A stretch of 64,000 bases of DNA from Streptomyces sp. SJL17-4 (GCF_036826855.1 NZ_CP104578.1:1860001-1924000); one strand, 5' to 3'; shown: positions 51,106 through 59,616, counted from the stretch's first letter. Numbers and translations are program-made. Notes: generated by a model not told the origin, from the letters alone.

Positions 51106-52062
51106 TCAGCCGCGGTCCGGGCCCTGGGCGATGAGCCGTTCCAGGAGTTCCTGGAACTCGTCGCCGACGACGATCCGCAGGTCCCCCCGCTCCTCGTCGT
51201 GCTCGCTGAGCTGGGTGAGCGTGCCGCCGCGCCACCAGAAGACGTACGGGCTGATGGCGCCGGGCGTCTCCTCGTAACCGGAGGCGGCGAAGGAGGCCAT
51301 CGCGCCGAGGGCCGGGATGATCGAGGTGTCCCGGATGGGGTGGAAGGCGAGCTGGTGGCGGAACGGCATCGCGACCAGGGCGCCGTGCTCGCCGAGCGGC
51401 AGCCCGGTGACCCGCCGGGCCACGCCCTCCAGGTCGAGGACGCGGCTCGCGGTGTAGAAGGAGTCGCCGAGGATGATCTCGAAGCACATGCCGTCGGCGT
51501 CACGGACGGTCTCGTGCTCCTCGAGCAGCCCGCGCAGATTGCGCAGGGCCCGGTCGCGCAGCTGGGCGTGGTCGCCGAGCCGTTCGAGCGCCTCGTCGGT
51601 GAGCATCATGACGCTCTCCGGCAGGTCGAGGGCGAGGATCTCGTACAGACCGGGGGCGACGGTCCGCGCGTATCCGAAGGCGGCGGCGTCGATGCCGTCA
51701 CCGCTGACGACCCGGGGGTACAGCTGGGAGCGGATCTGCTCGGGCGGCAGGGTGTCGAGCGCGGAGGGGCCGTCCATGGCGCGGACGACCAGACCGATGT
51801 GGCGGTTGATCATGCCGGGCCAGACGCGGGGCCCGCGCCGGTCCTGGTGGCAGACGGCGGCGAGGTTGCCGAGGCCGAAGCGGCGGCCCTTGTCGTCGAT
51901 GACGTGGTCGGCGTAGACGCTGACCTCCAGGCCCAGCTCGGCGAAGGTCTCCCGGACGCGGCCGCGGAAGAGCGCGGCCTCACGCTGCGAGAAGTACGCG
52001 AACTCGGGGTCCCTCGGTGCGTCGTCGCCGTCCCGCCTGGGTCCTCGCCGCAGCCACCCCAC
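51106..52062 (-). CDS. Conserved hypothetical protein
   Basis: 318 residues from GTG 52062. Soluble, with an Arg-rich N terminus (GWLRRGPRRDGDD). Has the feel of a conserved Streptomyces protein of unknown function (AYFSQREAALFRGRVRETFA, VSVYADHVIDDKGRRFGLGN, VVSGDGIDAAAFGYARTVAP). May belong to the DUF1444-like group, but I am not sure. Confidence 0.8.
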   Translation of the reverse strand: MGWLRRGPRRDGDDAPRDPEFAYFSQREAALFRGRVRETFAELGLEVSVYADHVIDDKGRRFGLGNLAAVCHQDRRGPRVWPGMINRHIGLVVRAMDGPSALDTLPPEQIRSQLYPRVVSGDGIDAAAFGYARTVAPGLYEILALDLPESVMMLTDEALERLGDHAQLRDRALRNLRGLLEEHETVRDADGMCFEIILGDSFYTASRVLDLEGVARRVTGLPLGEHGALVAMPFRHQLAFHPIRDTSIIPALGAMASFAASGYEETPGAISPYVFWWRGGTLTQLSEHDEERGDLRIVVGDEFQELLERLIAQGPDRG

Positions 52063-52111
52063 GCCCGCCCGCCTTCCGTCGCCGTTGCGGACAGGGTAGC
52101 GACTGCCGGTG

Positions 52112-52993
52112 TCAGCTCTTGAGCCGTCGGATGAACTCGGCCACCGGGCCGGTGGGTTCGGTACGCGAGCCGGCCAGGAGGAGGAGTTCGGTGCGGTGCA
52201 CGAGCCGGGGTGTGACCAGGGGGACGGCGGTGGCGCCGGGGACGTCCGCCGCGACCGGTGCGGGCAGCAGGGCGAGGCCGTGGCCGGCGGCGGCCAGCGC
52301 GGCGAGGGTGCGGGTGTCGGTGCCCTCGTAGCGCAGGGCGGTACGGAATCCCCGCCCGGCCGGCCCGCCGTGGACGCCCCGCAGCTGGTCGAGGGGGAGG
52401 CCGGCGGCGGGGGCGTCGAGCCAGCGGGCGTCGACGAGGTCGTCGAGGCGGAGCCCGGAGCGCCCGGCGAGCGGATGGGACGCGGGCAGGACGACGGCGA
52501 GCGGCTCCTCGGCGACGCCGCTCGCGGCGAGCGGCGCGACGTCGGGCAGCCGCAGCGGGTCGCTGGGGGCGGCGATGCCGTCGACGAGCCCGGCGTCGGC
52601 CTCGCCGGTGGCGACGGCGGCGGGCACCCGCTCGCGGGGCAGCGCCCGCAGGGTGACGCCGGTGGCGGGCAGCGCGGCGAGGGTACGGGCGTGCAGGGCG
52701 AGCGGGGAGGCGGCGACGCTCAGGGTGGCGCGGGGCGCGGCGGCGAACCGGTCGAGGTCGGCGCGGGCCGCGTCGAGCCGGAGCAGCAGCGCCCCGGCGT
52801 GTTCGAGGAGCCGCTCCCCGGCCGGGGTCGGGGCGACGGGCCGACGGGTGAGCAGCGGCAGCGCGAGGTCGGCCTCCAGGGCGGCGATGTGCTGGGAGAC
52901 GGCGGACTGGGTGTAGCCCAGCTCGCGGGCGGCCTCGGAGAAGGAGGCGAGCCGGGCGACGGTGACGTACGTGCGGAGCAGGTGCGGGTCCAT
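52112..52993 (-). CDS. LysR-family transcriptional regulator
   Basis: 293 residues from ATG 52993. N-terminal winged HTH DPHLLRTYVTVARLASFSEA with ELGYTQSAVSQHIAALEADL (residues 2-45), the dimer helix after residue 60, and a periplasmic-binding-like effector domain from about 90. Target genes unknown; the TPR gene upstream is on the same strand with 12 bp between, so no divergent target is at hand. Confidence 0.92.
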   Translation of the reverse strand: MDPHLLRTYVTVARLASFSEAARELGYTQSAVSQHIAALEADLALPLLTRRPVAPTPAGERLLEHAGALLLRLDAARADLDRFAAAPRATLSVAASPLALHARTLAALPATGVTLRALPRERVPAAVATGEADAGLVDGIAAPSDPLRLPDVAPLAASGVAEEPLAVVLPASHPLAGRSGLRLDDLVDARWLDAPAAGLPLDQLRGVHGGPAGRGFRTALRYEGTDTRTLAALAAAGHGLALLPAPVAADVPGATAVPLVTPRLVHRTELLLLAGSRTEPTGPVAEFIRRLKS

Positions 52994-53005
52994 GGGGAGG
53001 GCGGC

Positions 53006-53536
53006 TCAGGACCCGTCGGGGGAGGTGAGGAGAGAGCGGGCGTAGTGGGCGAGGGAGCGGTTGTAGCGGGGCAGCAGGGGTGCGAGGGCGCCGAGGGCGA
53101 GGGAGGCGGCCTCGCGGTCGCGCCCGGTGTCGGCGAGGGCGAGGGCGAGGAAGGCGTCGACGGCGCCGGAGAGCGCGGTCTCGTCGGCGTCGAGCTCGGC
53201 CGCGGGGATGTCGCGCTCGGCGGTGAGGAGTTCGACGCTGCGGTCGGGGCGGCCGAGGTTGCGCAGGCTGCTGGCGAGCTGGATGACGGCCCGGCGGCGG
53301 CGCAGACCGGTGAGGCCCTGGTCGAGGGCTCGCCGGTAGAGGCGCACGGCCTCCTCCGGCTCGCCGGTGGAGTCGTGGGCGGCGCCCAGTTCGAAGAGGG
53401 CGGCCGCGTCGTCGGGGCGCTCGGCGGCGAGGGCGGCGGCACGGGCGCGGAAGTCGGCGGGCTCGTACGTGTCGAGCCGCTCCCAGAGGGCGGCGACGCG
53501 GCGCTCCCAGTCGGGCAGTTCCTGATCGGTGGTCAT
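53006..53536 (-). CDS. Tetratricopeptide-repeat protein
   Basis: 176 residues from ATG 53536. Helical repeats: AALFELGAAHDSTGEPEEAV-RLYRRALDQGL is a good TPR unit, followed by VIQLASSLRNLGRPDRSVEL and AFLALALADTGRDREAASLA. Likely a scaffold for protein contacts. Same strand as the LysR gene. Confidence 0.87.
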   Translation of the reverse strand: MTTDQELPDWERRVAALWERLDTYEPADFRARAAALAAERPDDAAALFELGAAHDSTGEPEEAVRLYRRALDQGLTGLRRRRAVIQLASSLRNLGRPDRSVELLTAERDIPAAELDADETALSGAVDAFLALALADTGRDREAASLALGALAPLLPRYNRSLAHYARSLLTSPDGS

Positions 53537-53632
53537 ACGGTCACCCTATCCAGCCCGGTATCAGCGTTCGTGATGGACAGTGCAGTGATCATCGTTGGAC
53601 GTGAACGGGTGACGGCGCCAAGGATGGTCCCC

Positions 53633-54400
53633 ATGAACAGCACGAACACCCTCCCTCACACCCCGCGGATCGCTCTGGTCGGCGACCGCTCCCCGCACGT
53701 CCGCTCCCACGTCCGGATTCCCGTCCTCCTCGACGCCCTCGCCGAGCGCGACGGCCTCGCCCTCGACGCGTACTGGATCCCGACCGGGGACGCGGAGACA
53801 CCCGGCGCGGTGAAGGGCTTCGACGCGGTGTGGGTGCTCCCGGGGAGCCCGTACGCGAGCGAGGCGGGGGCGCTGGCCGCGATCCGCACGGCCCGTGAGG
53901 ACGGGATCCCGTTCCTCGGCACCTGCGGCGGTTTCCAGCACGCGCTCCTGGAGTACGCGCGGGACGTCTGCGGTCTGACCGGTGCGGCACACGCGGAGAA
54001 CGACCCGTCGGCGGACGTCGGCGACCTGCTGATCGCCCCCCTCGCCTGCTCGCTGGTGGGCCACGAGGGAGTCGTACGCGTCACCCCGGGCTCGCTCGCC
54101 GAGCAGGCCCTCGGCGCGGAGCGGACCACCGAGCGCTACCACTGCAACTACGGCCCCGACAGCCGCCATCTGGACACCCTGCGGGCCCACGGCATGCGGT
54201 TCACGGGCGCGGACGAGGAGGGCGGCATCCGCATCGCCGAACTCCCCTCGCACCCCTTCTTCCTCGCGACCCTCTTCCAGCCGGAACTGGCCGGCGACGG
54301 CACCCGCCCGCACCCGCTGATCCGGGCGCTGGCGGTGGCGGCGGCGAAGCACGCGGCGGGGTGGCCGAGGGTGCCCGTCGCCGTGCCGGTCGCGGGGTAG
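53633..54400 (+). CDS. CTP synthase C-terminal region-related amidotransferase-like protein
   Basis: 255 residues from ATG 53633 (ATG 53624 is in frame). Class I glutamine amidotransferase fold: oxyanion and nucleophile GTCGGFQHALLEYARD with Cys98; the His and Glu of the triad in SHPFFLATLFQPE. Related to the glutaminase part of CTP synthase, but without a synthetase domain; in some relatives the nucleophile is a selenocysteine, here it is TGC (Cys). Partner protein and substrate not known. Confidence 0.88.
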   Translation: MNSTNTLPHTPRIALVGDRSPHVRSHVRIPVLLDALAERDGLALDAYWIPTGDAETPGAVKGFDAVWVLPGSPYASEAGALAAIRTAREDGIPFLGTCGGFQHALLEYARDVCGLTGAAHAENDPSADVGDLLIAPLACSLVGHEGVVRVTPGSLAEQALGAERTTERYHCNYGPDSRHLDTLRAHGMRFTGADEEGGIRIAELPSHPFFLATLFQPELAGDGTRPHPLIRALAVAAAKHAAGWPRVPVAVPVAG

Positions 54401-54429
54401 CCCAGAGCGCCCGTCGCCGTGCCGGTCGC
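54373..54429 (+). repeat. 21-bp direct repeat at the 3' end of the amidotransferase-like gene
   Basis: gcccgtcgccgtgccggtcgc occurs at 54373-54393, inside the gene's last codons, and again at 54409-54429 after its stop; period 36 bp. A small local duplication. Confidence 0.85.
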
Positions 54430-54436
54430 ACGGGGG

Positions 54437-54814
54437 TCAGCCGGCCCGGCGACGGGAGGAGCGGGTCAGTGCCAGGCCGCCGAGGACGGCGGCGACCAGC
54501 CCCATGAGGAGGGCCACGAAAGCCCCGCCCAGTCCGTTGCCGGAGCCGATGGCCCCCTCGGAGGTGGCCACGACGGTCCCGCCGACGGCCAGGGCGATCA
54601 GCCCCGCCGCGAGCGCGGCGAAGGCCCCGGTCCGCGCGGAGCCGGAGCCGATGACGGTGCCGGTACGGCCGACGGCGCGGGCCAGCGCCCGTCCGCCGAC
54701 GGCGACGCCGACGAGGCCCAGCAGGGTGGCCACGATGGCTCCGACCCGACCGGAGCTCAGGGAGAGGACGTCGGCGGCGATGACGGTGGCAGTGTCTGGG
54801 GACATGGGGGACAT
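54437..54814 (-). CDS. DUF6223 family small membrane protein
   Basis: 125 residues from ATG 54814 behind aaggagc. Four hydrophobic segments: VGAIVATLLGLVGVAVGGRA, TGAFAALAAGLIALAVGGTV, GLGGAFVALLMGLVAAVLGG and a weaker one at the start. Gly and Ala rich, ending in a basic RSSRRRAG. Function unknown. Divergent from the two-component pair, so it may be a target of that system. Confidence 0.8.
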   Translation of the reverse strand: MSPMSPDTATVIAADVLSLSSGRVGAIVATLLGLVGVAVGGRALARAVGRTGTVIGSGSARTGAFAALAAGLIALAVGGTVVATSEGAIGSGNGLGGAFVALLMGLVAAVLGGLALTRSSRRRAG

Positions 54815-55028
54815 GGGGTGCTCCTTCACTACGGCGGGTTGCTCTCCGATCGTGTCCGCCGCCCCCGCTTCCGGTCGTCCCCCGCGCGCAGACACTGTGC
54901 CCTTCCGCAGCCGTCGTAGCCGACTGCCGCGGACGCCGCAGGAGCCGCGGAACTACCGCGTGCGCGGTATGCGGTCGGTCCTCCTCGCGCGGGACTCACC
55001 CGCGTCGGCGCCCGGCTAGGGTCCACGC

Positions 55029-56186
55029 ATGAACAGGCAACGCATCGGTGTCACGGACTGGGCGATCGCCGTCGGCGTGACGGCGGCCCTGCTGTTCGCC
55101 GGGCTGCGGCAGCAAGGGCCCACGCAGCTCGATCCACTGGGCTACGCGTTGCTGGTCGGCGGCGGTCTCGCTCTGGTCTGGGGCCGCCGGGCTCCCGTCA
55201 CCGTGCTGGCCGTGACCGCGGTCTGCGCGCTGGGCCACCAGGTGATCGGTTTCGACGCGCCCGCCGTGGCCTATCTGTTCGCCGTGTACGCCGCTGTGCG
55301 GGCGGGACACCGCGTCGTCGCGGTGGCCGGTTCCGTGATCATGCCGGTTGCCGTGACGCTCGCGCTGCTCGCCTCCCCTCACGACCTGACCATGGGCGAG
55401 GCGTTGACGCGGACCCGGGACGTCCTCCAACTGGCCTGGCTGATCGCCGCCGGGGCGGCGGGTGAGGCGCTGCGCCAGGCCGAGCGCCGGGCGGACGAGG
55501 CCGAGCGCACCCGGGAGGAGACCGCGCGGCGCCGCGCCGACGAGGAACGGCTGCACATCGCCCGGGAGCTGCACGACTCGCTCACCCACCAGATCTCCGT
55601 CATCAAGGTGCAGGCCGAGGTGGCCGTCCACCTGGCCGGCCGGCGGGGCGAGCAGGTGCCGGAGGCCCTGCTCGTGATCCGCGAGGCCGGACGTGAAGCG
55701 GCACGGGAACTGCGGGCGACGCTGGAGGCACTGCGCGACGACGACAAGAACCCGCCGCGTGGGCTCGCCGACGTACCGGAACTGGTACGGCGGGCCCGGG
55801 CGCCCGGTCTGGACGCGCGGCTGACCGTCGAGGGGCACCGGTCCGACGTGCCCGCCGCGGTGGACCGGACGGCGTACCGGATCGTCCAGGAGTCGCTGAC
55901 CAACGTCGCCCGGCATGCCGCCGCCACCACCGCGTCGGTCCGGATCGACCACCGTCCCGACGCCCTTGTCATCCGGGTCGACGACGACGGCGGGGCGAGG
56001 CCGGACACCGTACCGGTGCCCGGTGTCGGACTGCTCGGGATGCGCGAGCGGGTCACCGCCCTGGGTGGCCGGCTGCGAGCGGAACCGCGCCCCGGGGGCG
56101 GGTTCACCGTCCGGGCCGAACTTCCCGTGGAGCGCACGTCCCTCCCGTCGAGCCGCACGTCCCCGCCGTCGGAGCGCACGCCGTGA
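55029..56186 (+). CDS. NarL-type sensor histidine kinase
   Basis: 385 residues from ATG 55029. Four to five N-terminal membrane helices (WAIAVGVTAALLFAGL to VLQLAWLIAAGAAGEAL), a coiled-coil linker, then HisKA_3 with the phospho-acceptor His182 in ARELHDSLTHQISVI and an HATPase_c domain (IVQESLTNVARHAA, VDDDGGARPDTVPV, GVGLLGMRERVTALGG). No extracellular sensor domain, so it probably detects a membrane signal such as cell-envelope stress. Overlaps its regulator by four bases. Confidence 0.93.
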   Translation: MNRQRIGVTDWAIAVGVTAALLFAGLRQQGPTQLDPLGYALLVGGGLALVWGRRAPVTVLAVTAVCALGHQVIGFDAPAVAYLFAVYAAVRAGHRVVAVAGSVIMPVAVTLALLASPHDLTMGEALTRTRDVLQLAWLIAAGAAGEALRQAERRADEAERTREETARRRADEERLHIARELHDSLTHQISVIKVQAEVAVHLAGRRGEQVPEALLVIREAGREAARELRATLEALRDDDKNPPRGLADVPELVRRARAPGLDARLTVEGHRSDVPAAVDRTAYRIVQESLTNVARHAAATTASVRIDHRPDALVIRVDDDGGARPDTVPVPGVGLLGMRERVTALGGRLRAEPRPGGGFTVRAELPVERTSLPSSRTSPPSERTP

Positions 56187-56854
56187 TCCGTGTCCTGCTG
56201 GTCGACGACCAGCCACTCATCCGCAGTGGGTTCCGCGCCCTCCTCGACATCGAGGACGACATCGAGGTGGTGGCCGAGGCGGGCGACGGACGGGAGGGTC
56301 TTGCTCTGGCCAGGGAGCACCTGCCCGACATCGCGCTCGTCGACATCCAGATGCCGGTCGTCGACGGCATCGAGACGACCCGGCGCATCGCCGCGGACCC
56401 GGACCTGGCCGGGGTGCACGTCGTCGTCCTCACCAACTACGGGCTCGACGAGTACGTCTTCGACGCGCTCCGCGCCGGCGCGGCCGGTTTCCTCGTCAAG
56501 GACATCGTCCCCGAGGACTTCCTGCACGCCGTGCGGGTCGCCGCGCGCGGCGATGCCCTGCTCGCGCCGTCGATCACCCGCAAGCTCATCGACCGGTACG
56601 TCTCCCAGCCACCGTCCGGGCGTGCCCGTACGGGGCTGAAGGAGTTGACCAACCGTGAGCGCGAGGCCGTCGTCCTGGTCGCGCGAGGACTCTCCAACGA
56701 CGAGATCGCCGCCACCATGGTGATCACCCCGCTGACCGCGAAGACCCACATCAACCGCGCCATGACCAAGCTGGACGCCCGTGACCGCGCCCAGCTCGTC
56801 GTCCTGGCCTACGAATCGGGCCTGGTGACGCCGGGGAGTCCCGGTTCGGCCTAG
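56183..56854 (+). CDS. LuxR/NarL-family response regulator
   Basis: 223 residues from GTG 56183. Receiver domain with Asp8, Asp9, the phospho-acceptor Asp54 (ALVDIQMPVVDGIE) and Lys in FLVKDIVPEDFL; C-terminal HTH (LTNREREAVVLVARGLSNDE then IAATMVITPLTAKTHINRAM). Partner of the histidine kinase upstream. Targets unknown, the divergent DUF6223 gene being the nearest candidate. Confidence 0.93.
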   Translation: MIRVLLVDDQPLIRSGFRALLDIEDDIEVVAEAGDGREGLALAREHLPDIALVDIQMPVVDGIETTRRIAADPDLAGVHVVVLTNYGLDEYVFDALRAGAAGFLVKDIVPEDFLHAVRVAARGDALLAPSITRKLIDRYVSQPPSGRARTGLKELTNREREAVVLVARGLSNDEIAATMVITPLTAKTHINRAMTKLDARDRAQLVVLAYESGLVTPGSPGSA

Positions 56855-57501
56855 GACATGGGCACCACGAGGTGGGCGCGGTCGCGGCCGGGGGCGATCA
56901 GGCGGGCGTTCGCCTCGTCCGAGTCCCGCACCCAGCGTTCGGCGCGGGCGCGGTCCTTGCCGAAGCGGACGTGACGGTCGACGAGCCGGGGGACGCGGCG
57001 CCGGGCGTCCAGGTCGAGGTACCAGGCCTCGTCGAGGAGCGGCAGGACGCCGGCCCAGGCGCCCTCGTCGTACAGCAGGTAGTTGCCCTCGGTGACGACC
57101 AGCGGTATCTCGGGGCCGACGGGTATCGCCCCGGCGATCGGCTCCTCCAGGGCGCGGTCGAAGGCGGGGGCGTAGACGGTGGTGCCGGGGGCGGGGGCGC
57201 GCAGCCTGGCGAGGAGCGCGAGGTACCCGGCGGCGTCGAAGGTGTCGGGCGCGCCCTTGCGGCCGGCCCGGCCGAGGCGGTCCAGTTCGGCCTGGGCCAG
57301 GTGGAAGCCGTCCATGGGGACGAGGACGGCGAGCCCGTCGAGGCGGGCGACGAGCCGCGCGGCGAGCGTGGACTTCCCCGCGCCGGGCGCGCCGGCGAGC
57401 CCGAGGATGCGGCGGGGCGGGCGGCCGTCCCCGGGGCGCTCGGCGAGGGCCCGCGCCCGAGCGGCGAGGCGGTCGAACTGCTGCGCGTCCATGCGGGGCA
57501 T
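56851..57501 (-). CDS. Nucleoside/uridine kinase-like P-loop protein
   Basis: 216 residues from ATG 57501 (ATG 57492 also possible). P-loop GLAGAPGAGKSTLAARLVAR (34-53), the substrate loop VLVPMDGFHLAQAELDRLGR, VVTEGNYLLYDEGAWAGVLP and the lid RHVRFGKDRARAERWV. The pattern fits the pantothenate-kinase/uridine-kinase-like group often annotated 'nucleoside/nucleotide kinase family protein'. Overlaps the response regulator's end by four bases, tail to tail. Confidence 0.87.
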   Translation of the reverse strand: MPRMDAQQFDRLAARARALAERPGDGRPPRRILGLAGAPGAGKSTLAARLVARLDGLAVLVPMDGFHLAQAELDRLGRAGRKGAPDTFDAAGYLALLARLRAPAPGTTVYAPAFDRALEEPIAGAIPVGPEIPLVVTEGNYLLYDEGAWAGVLPLLDEAWYLDLDARRRVPRLVDRHVRFGKDRARAERWVRDSDEANARLIAPGRDRAHLVVPMS

Positions 57502-57552
57502 TCTCGCACCGGCGACGGGGGCAGGGCCCGCGCTCCCCAGGCGCGGCCGACG

Positions 57553-57620
57553 CCCGGGTCCCGCCGACCGACGGGCCCCGACGACCGACCGTCCGGTCCC
57601 GCCGACCGACGGCCCGGTCC
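57553..57620 (+). repeat. 38-bp-period direct repeat upstream of the second VOC gene
   Basis: The unit ggtcccgccgaccgacggg occurs at about 57557 and, nearly unchanged, about 57595, within a Pro/Arg-rich non-coding stretch. No gene in the 268 bp before 57770. Confidence 0.6.
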
Positions 57621-57769
57621 CGAGGGCCGACCGCCGACGGCCCCGTCCCGACCCTCCCCCGCCTCCCCCGGACCCTCGTTCGTACCCTCCATCCGGCGAG
57701 GGTCCCGCTCGGGTCGACTCGGGTTGACGCGGGTAGATTCCTGCCGCTTCCGCGTATTACGTTGGGGTA

Positions 57770-58186
57770 ATGCCGTCCATCGCACTCGTCACCCTCGTCG
57801 TCCGTGATTACGACGAGGCCATCGCCTTCTACACCGACGCCCTCGGATTCGACCTGGTCGAGGACACCGACCGGGGCGACGGCAGCCGCTGGGTCGTCGT
57901 CCGCCCGCCCGGCGCGGCCGGGGTCGGCGGACTCGGGAACGCGGGCCTGCTCCTGGCCCGCGCCAAGAACGACTCCGAGGAGGCGTCCGTCGGCAACCAG
58001 ACGGGCGGCCGGGTCGGCTTCTTCCTCCACACCGAGGACTTCGCCCGCGACCACACGCGGATGACGGCTGCGGGCGTCAAGTTCCTGGAGGACCCGCGGC
58101 ACGAGCCGTACGGCTCGGTCGCCGTCTTCGAGGACCTGTACGGCAACCGCTGGGACCTCCTCCAGCCGGCCGACCCTGCCGCGTAG
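57770..58186 (+). CDS. VOC-family protein (glyoxalase-like)
   Basis: 138 residues from ATG 57770. LVTLVVRDYDEAIAFYTDAL at the start and VAVFEDLYGNRWDLLQPAD at the end are the two halves of the VOC fold; the metal-site residues His/Glu are not all visible (FEDLYGNRWDLL keeps the acidic pair). Substrate unknown. It ends three bases before the stop of the convergent 113-residue gene. Confidence 0.85.
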   Translation: MPSIALVTLVVRDYDEAIAFYTDALGFDLVEDTDRGDGSRWVVVRPPGAAGVGGLGNAGLLLARAKNDSEEASVGNQTGGRVGFFLHTEDFARDHTRMTAAGVKFLEDPRHEPYGSVAVFEDLYGNRWDLLQPADPAA

Positions 58187-58189
58187 CGC

Positions 58190-58531
58190 CTAACCCAGGA
58201 GCGCGAGCAGCTGCCCCACCGCGTCCACGACGGGCTGCCCCACCGCGCCGACGGCGGCGGCGATCTGCGCGACCGACGCCAGGACGAGGCCGCGCTGCCG
58301 CAGGGCGGCGCGGTCGGGGGTGAGCTCGGACAGGGCCTCGTCGACGGTCTGCGCCTGCTCCGGGGTGAGGTGGGGCCGCAGGCCCTGGAGGAGACGGGTG
58401 AGCTCTTCGACTGCCGCGCGGAGCCGGTCGTCCTGACCGCCGCCGACGGTGCCGTAGTTGATGCCGATGTTTTCGTTGCCCCCGTTCATGTTGACCACGG
58501 GGCCGTAATTGTTCGTCGTCTCGCCGCTCAC
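58190..58531 (-). CDS. Small helical protein with N-terminal Asn/Gly motif, partner of DUF6232 protein
   Basis: 113 residues from ATG 58531, whose ATGA overlaps the stop of the gene upstream. Residues 6-26 contain NNYGPVVNMNGG followed by a degenerate N-x-N-x-G-I-N, an almost exact copy of the C terminus of the upstream protein. The rest is predicted helical: an amphipathic pair (AAVEELTRLLQGLRPHLTPE and AQTVDEALSELTPDRAALRQ) and a hydrophobic end (GLVLASVAQIAAAVGAVGQP, VVDAVGQLLALLG) that could insert in a membrane. No known domain. The arrangement resembles adaptor/effector pairs joined by amyloid-type motifs; this is inference. Confidence 0.75.
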   Translation of the reverse strand: MSGETTNNYGPVVNMNGGNENIGINYGTVGGGQDDRLRAAVEELTRLLQGLRPHLTPEQAQTVDEALSELTPDRAALRQRGLVLASVAQIAAAVGAVGQPVVDAVGQLLALLG

Positions 58532-59151
58532 AGGTTGATCCCCCTGTTGTTCCGGCCGCCGTTCATATTGACCACGGGGCCGTAGTTGTTCGTGTTGTTG
58601 AACTGCCGTACGACCGTGCTGAACTCGGCGGCCGGGTTGTCGATCGCCCTGGCGATCAGTCCGGCGATGTCCCGCAGCTCCTCCATGCTGGGCAGCGTCA
58701 CGAGCACCGCGGAACCGCTGGACAGCTCGACGGCCAGCGCCGGCTTCGCCGGCTCGAAGAGGTCCCTGAGGAGGAACCCGGCGAGCACGACCACCACGAC
58801 GATGAGGATGCCCGGGTTGTCGCGGAGATCGGAACGGGTCTGGGCGTCACTCGCTCCCAAGAGCGCGGCGTAGACGAGCGCGACGACGAGGAGCCACTTC
58901 AGGAAGCGCAGGAAGGCCGCGCCCCGGTCGGGCTTGATCCTGTACGTCTCGACGCGGGTGATGTTGTGCAGGGGGAAGGCCGCCGGCCCCACCCACAGCA
59001 TCCGGCGGCTGACCCGGAGATGCAGGGGGGCTCCCTTGCGGGGGTCCGGCTCCGTCGAGGCCGGCCCCGACGGCGGACCCGGCGGACCGGACGGCGGCCC
59101 CGGCGGTGGCCCCGGCGGCATGGGCGGTCCCACGTTCCCTGTGACGGCCAT
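58528..59151 (-). CDS. DUF6232-like membrane protein with C-terminal Asn/Gly motif
   Basis: 207 residues from ATG 59151. Order: Pro/Gly-rich linker (9-30), a small beta domain with RVSRRMLWVGPAAFPLHNIT and RVETYRIKP (44-75), two membrane helices (84-100, 114-128), a cytoplasmic segment (ALAVELSSGSAVLVTLPSME, then IAGLIARAIDNPAAEF), and the C-terminal motif at 187-207 with NNYGPVVNMNGG. Of 21 residues 17 equal those in the neighbour's N terminus. First gene of the pair. The family is of unknown function. Confidence 0.8.
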   Translation of the reverse strand: MAVTGNVGPPMPPGPPPGPPSGPPGPPSGPASTEPDPRKGAPLHLRVSRRMLWVGPAAFPLHNITRVETYRIKPDRGAAFLRFLKWLLVVALVYAALLGASDAQTRSDLRDNPGILIVVVVVLAGFLLRDLFEPAKPALAVELSSGSAVLVTLPSMEELRDIAGLIARAIDNPAAEFSTVVRQFNNTNNYGPVVNMNGGRNNRGINL

Positions 59152-59616
59152 GCGTTCCCCCGTGTTCTCGTCACTCCCACCCGCACCGTGCGGGAGCACC
59201 ATTAAGCGCCCGAGGCGGGGCCCGAGGCAGACGAGAAACAGCCAATTCCCCATCTTTGGCCGGGAGTTGACCGACACGTGAGGCGCGACGCACACCGACC
59301 GCGGCACACGGCAACCGGAAAAACCGCTGTCGCCCCTCCGCTCCCCGTCCCTACACTCTCGTCTCGCGGCGCATCGACCGATGGTGCCGTCCGACGTCCG
59401 ACCGAGGGGAGACGACCGTGCGTTGCCGTAACGCCGCCGCCGTGTCGTCCGCCCGTGCCCGGTACGACGTGATCCTCGCCTCTCCCTCCGGCCGGTGGCG
59501 GCTGCGCGCCCGCCATCGCCGACCCGTGACGTCCCACCCGTCCCTCTGACGGTCCGTCGTCCGGGAATCGCGCTGCCCTGTCTCCATCCAGCAGCAGCAG
59601 CGAAAGGAACGACACC
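59152..59616. other. 465-bp intergenic region with a short upstream ORF
   Basis: Between the DUF6232 gene and the EF-G paralogue. It contains the 43-codon ORF at 59418-59549 on the plus strand; nothing else is clear. Promoters for both genes should lie here. Confidence 0.6.
59418..59549 (+). CDS. 43-residue upstream ORF before the EF-G paralogue
   Basis: GTG 59418 follows a good ribosome site (gaggggagacgacc) and the frame ends at TGA 59549, 67 bp before the GTPase gene. The peptide is Arg-rich toward its end ([10 protein letters not shown]). A stem gguggcgg/ccgccauc forms within codons 25-34. Its sequence start (Met-Arg-Cys-Arg) has no homolog I know. The position before a translational GTPase suggests translation-dependent attenuation, as in some ribosome-targeting-antibiotic responses. 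Confidence 0.5.
   Translation: MRCRNAAAVSSARARYDVILASPSGRWRLRARHRRPVTSHPSL

Noticed and set aside
53633..54400. Selenoprotein with in-frame TGA in the amidotransferase-like gene
   Set aside because: The nucleophile codon is TGC and no in-frame TGA occurs before the natural stop.
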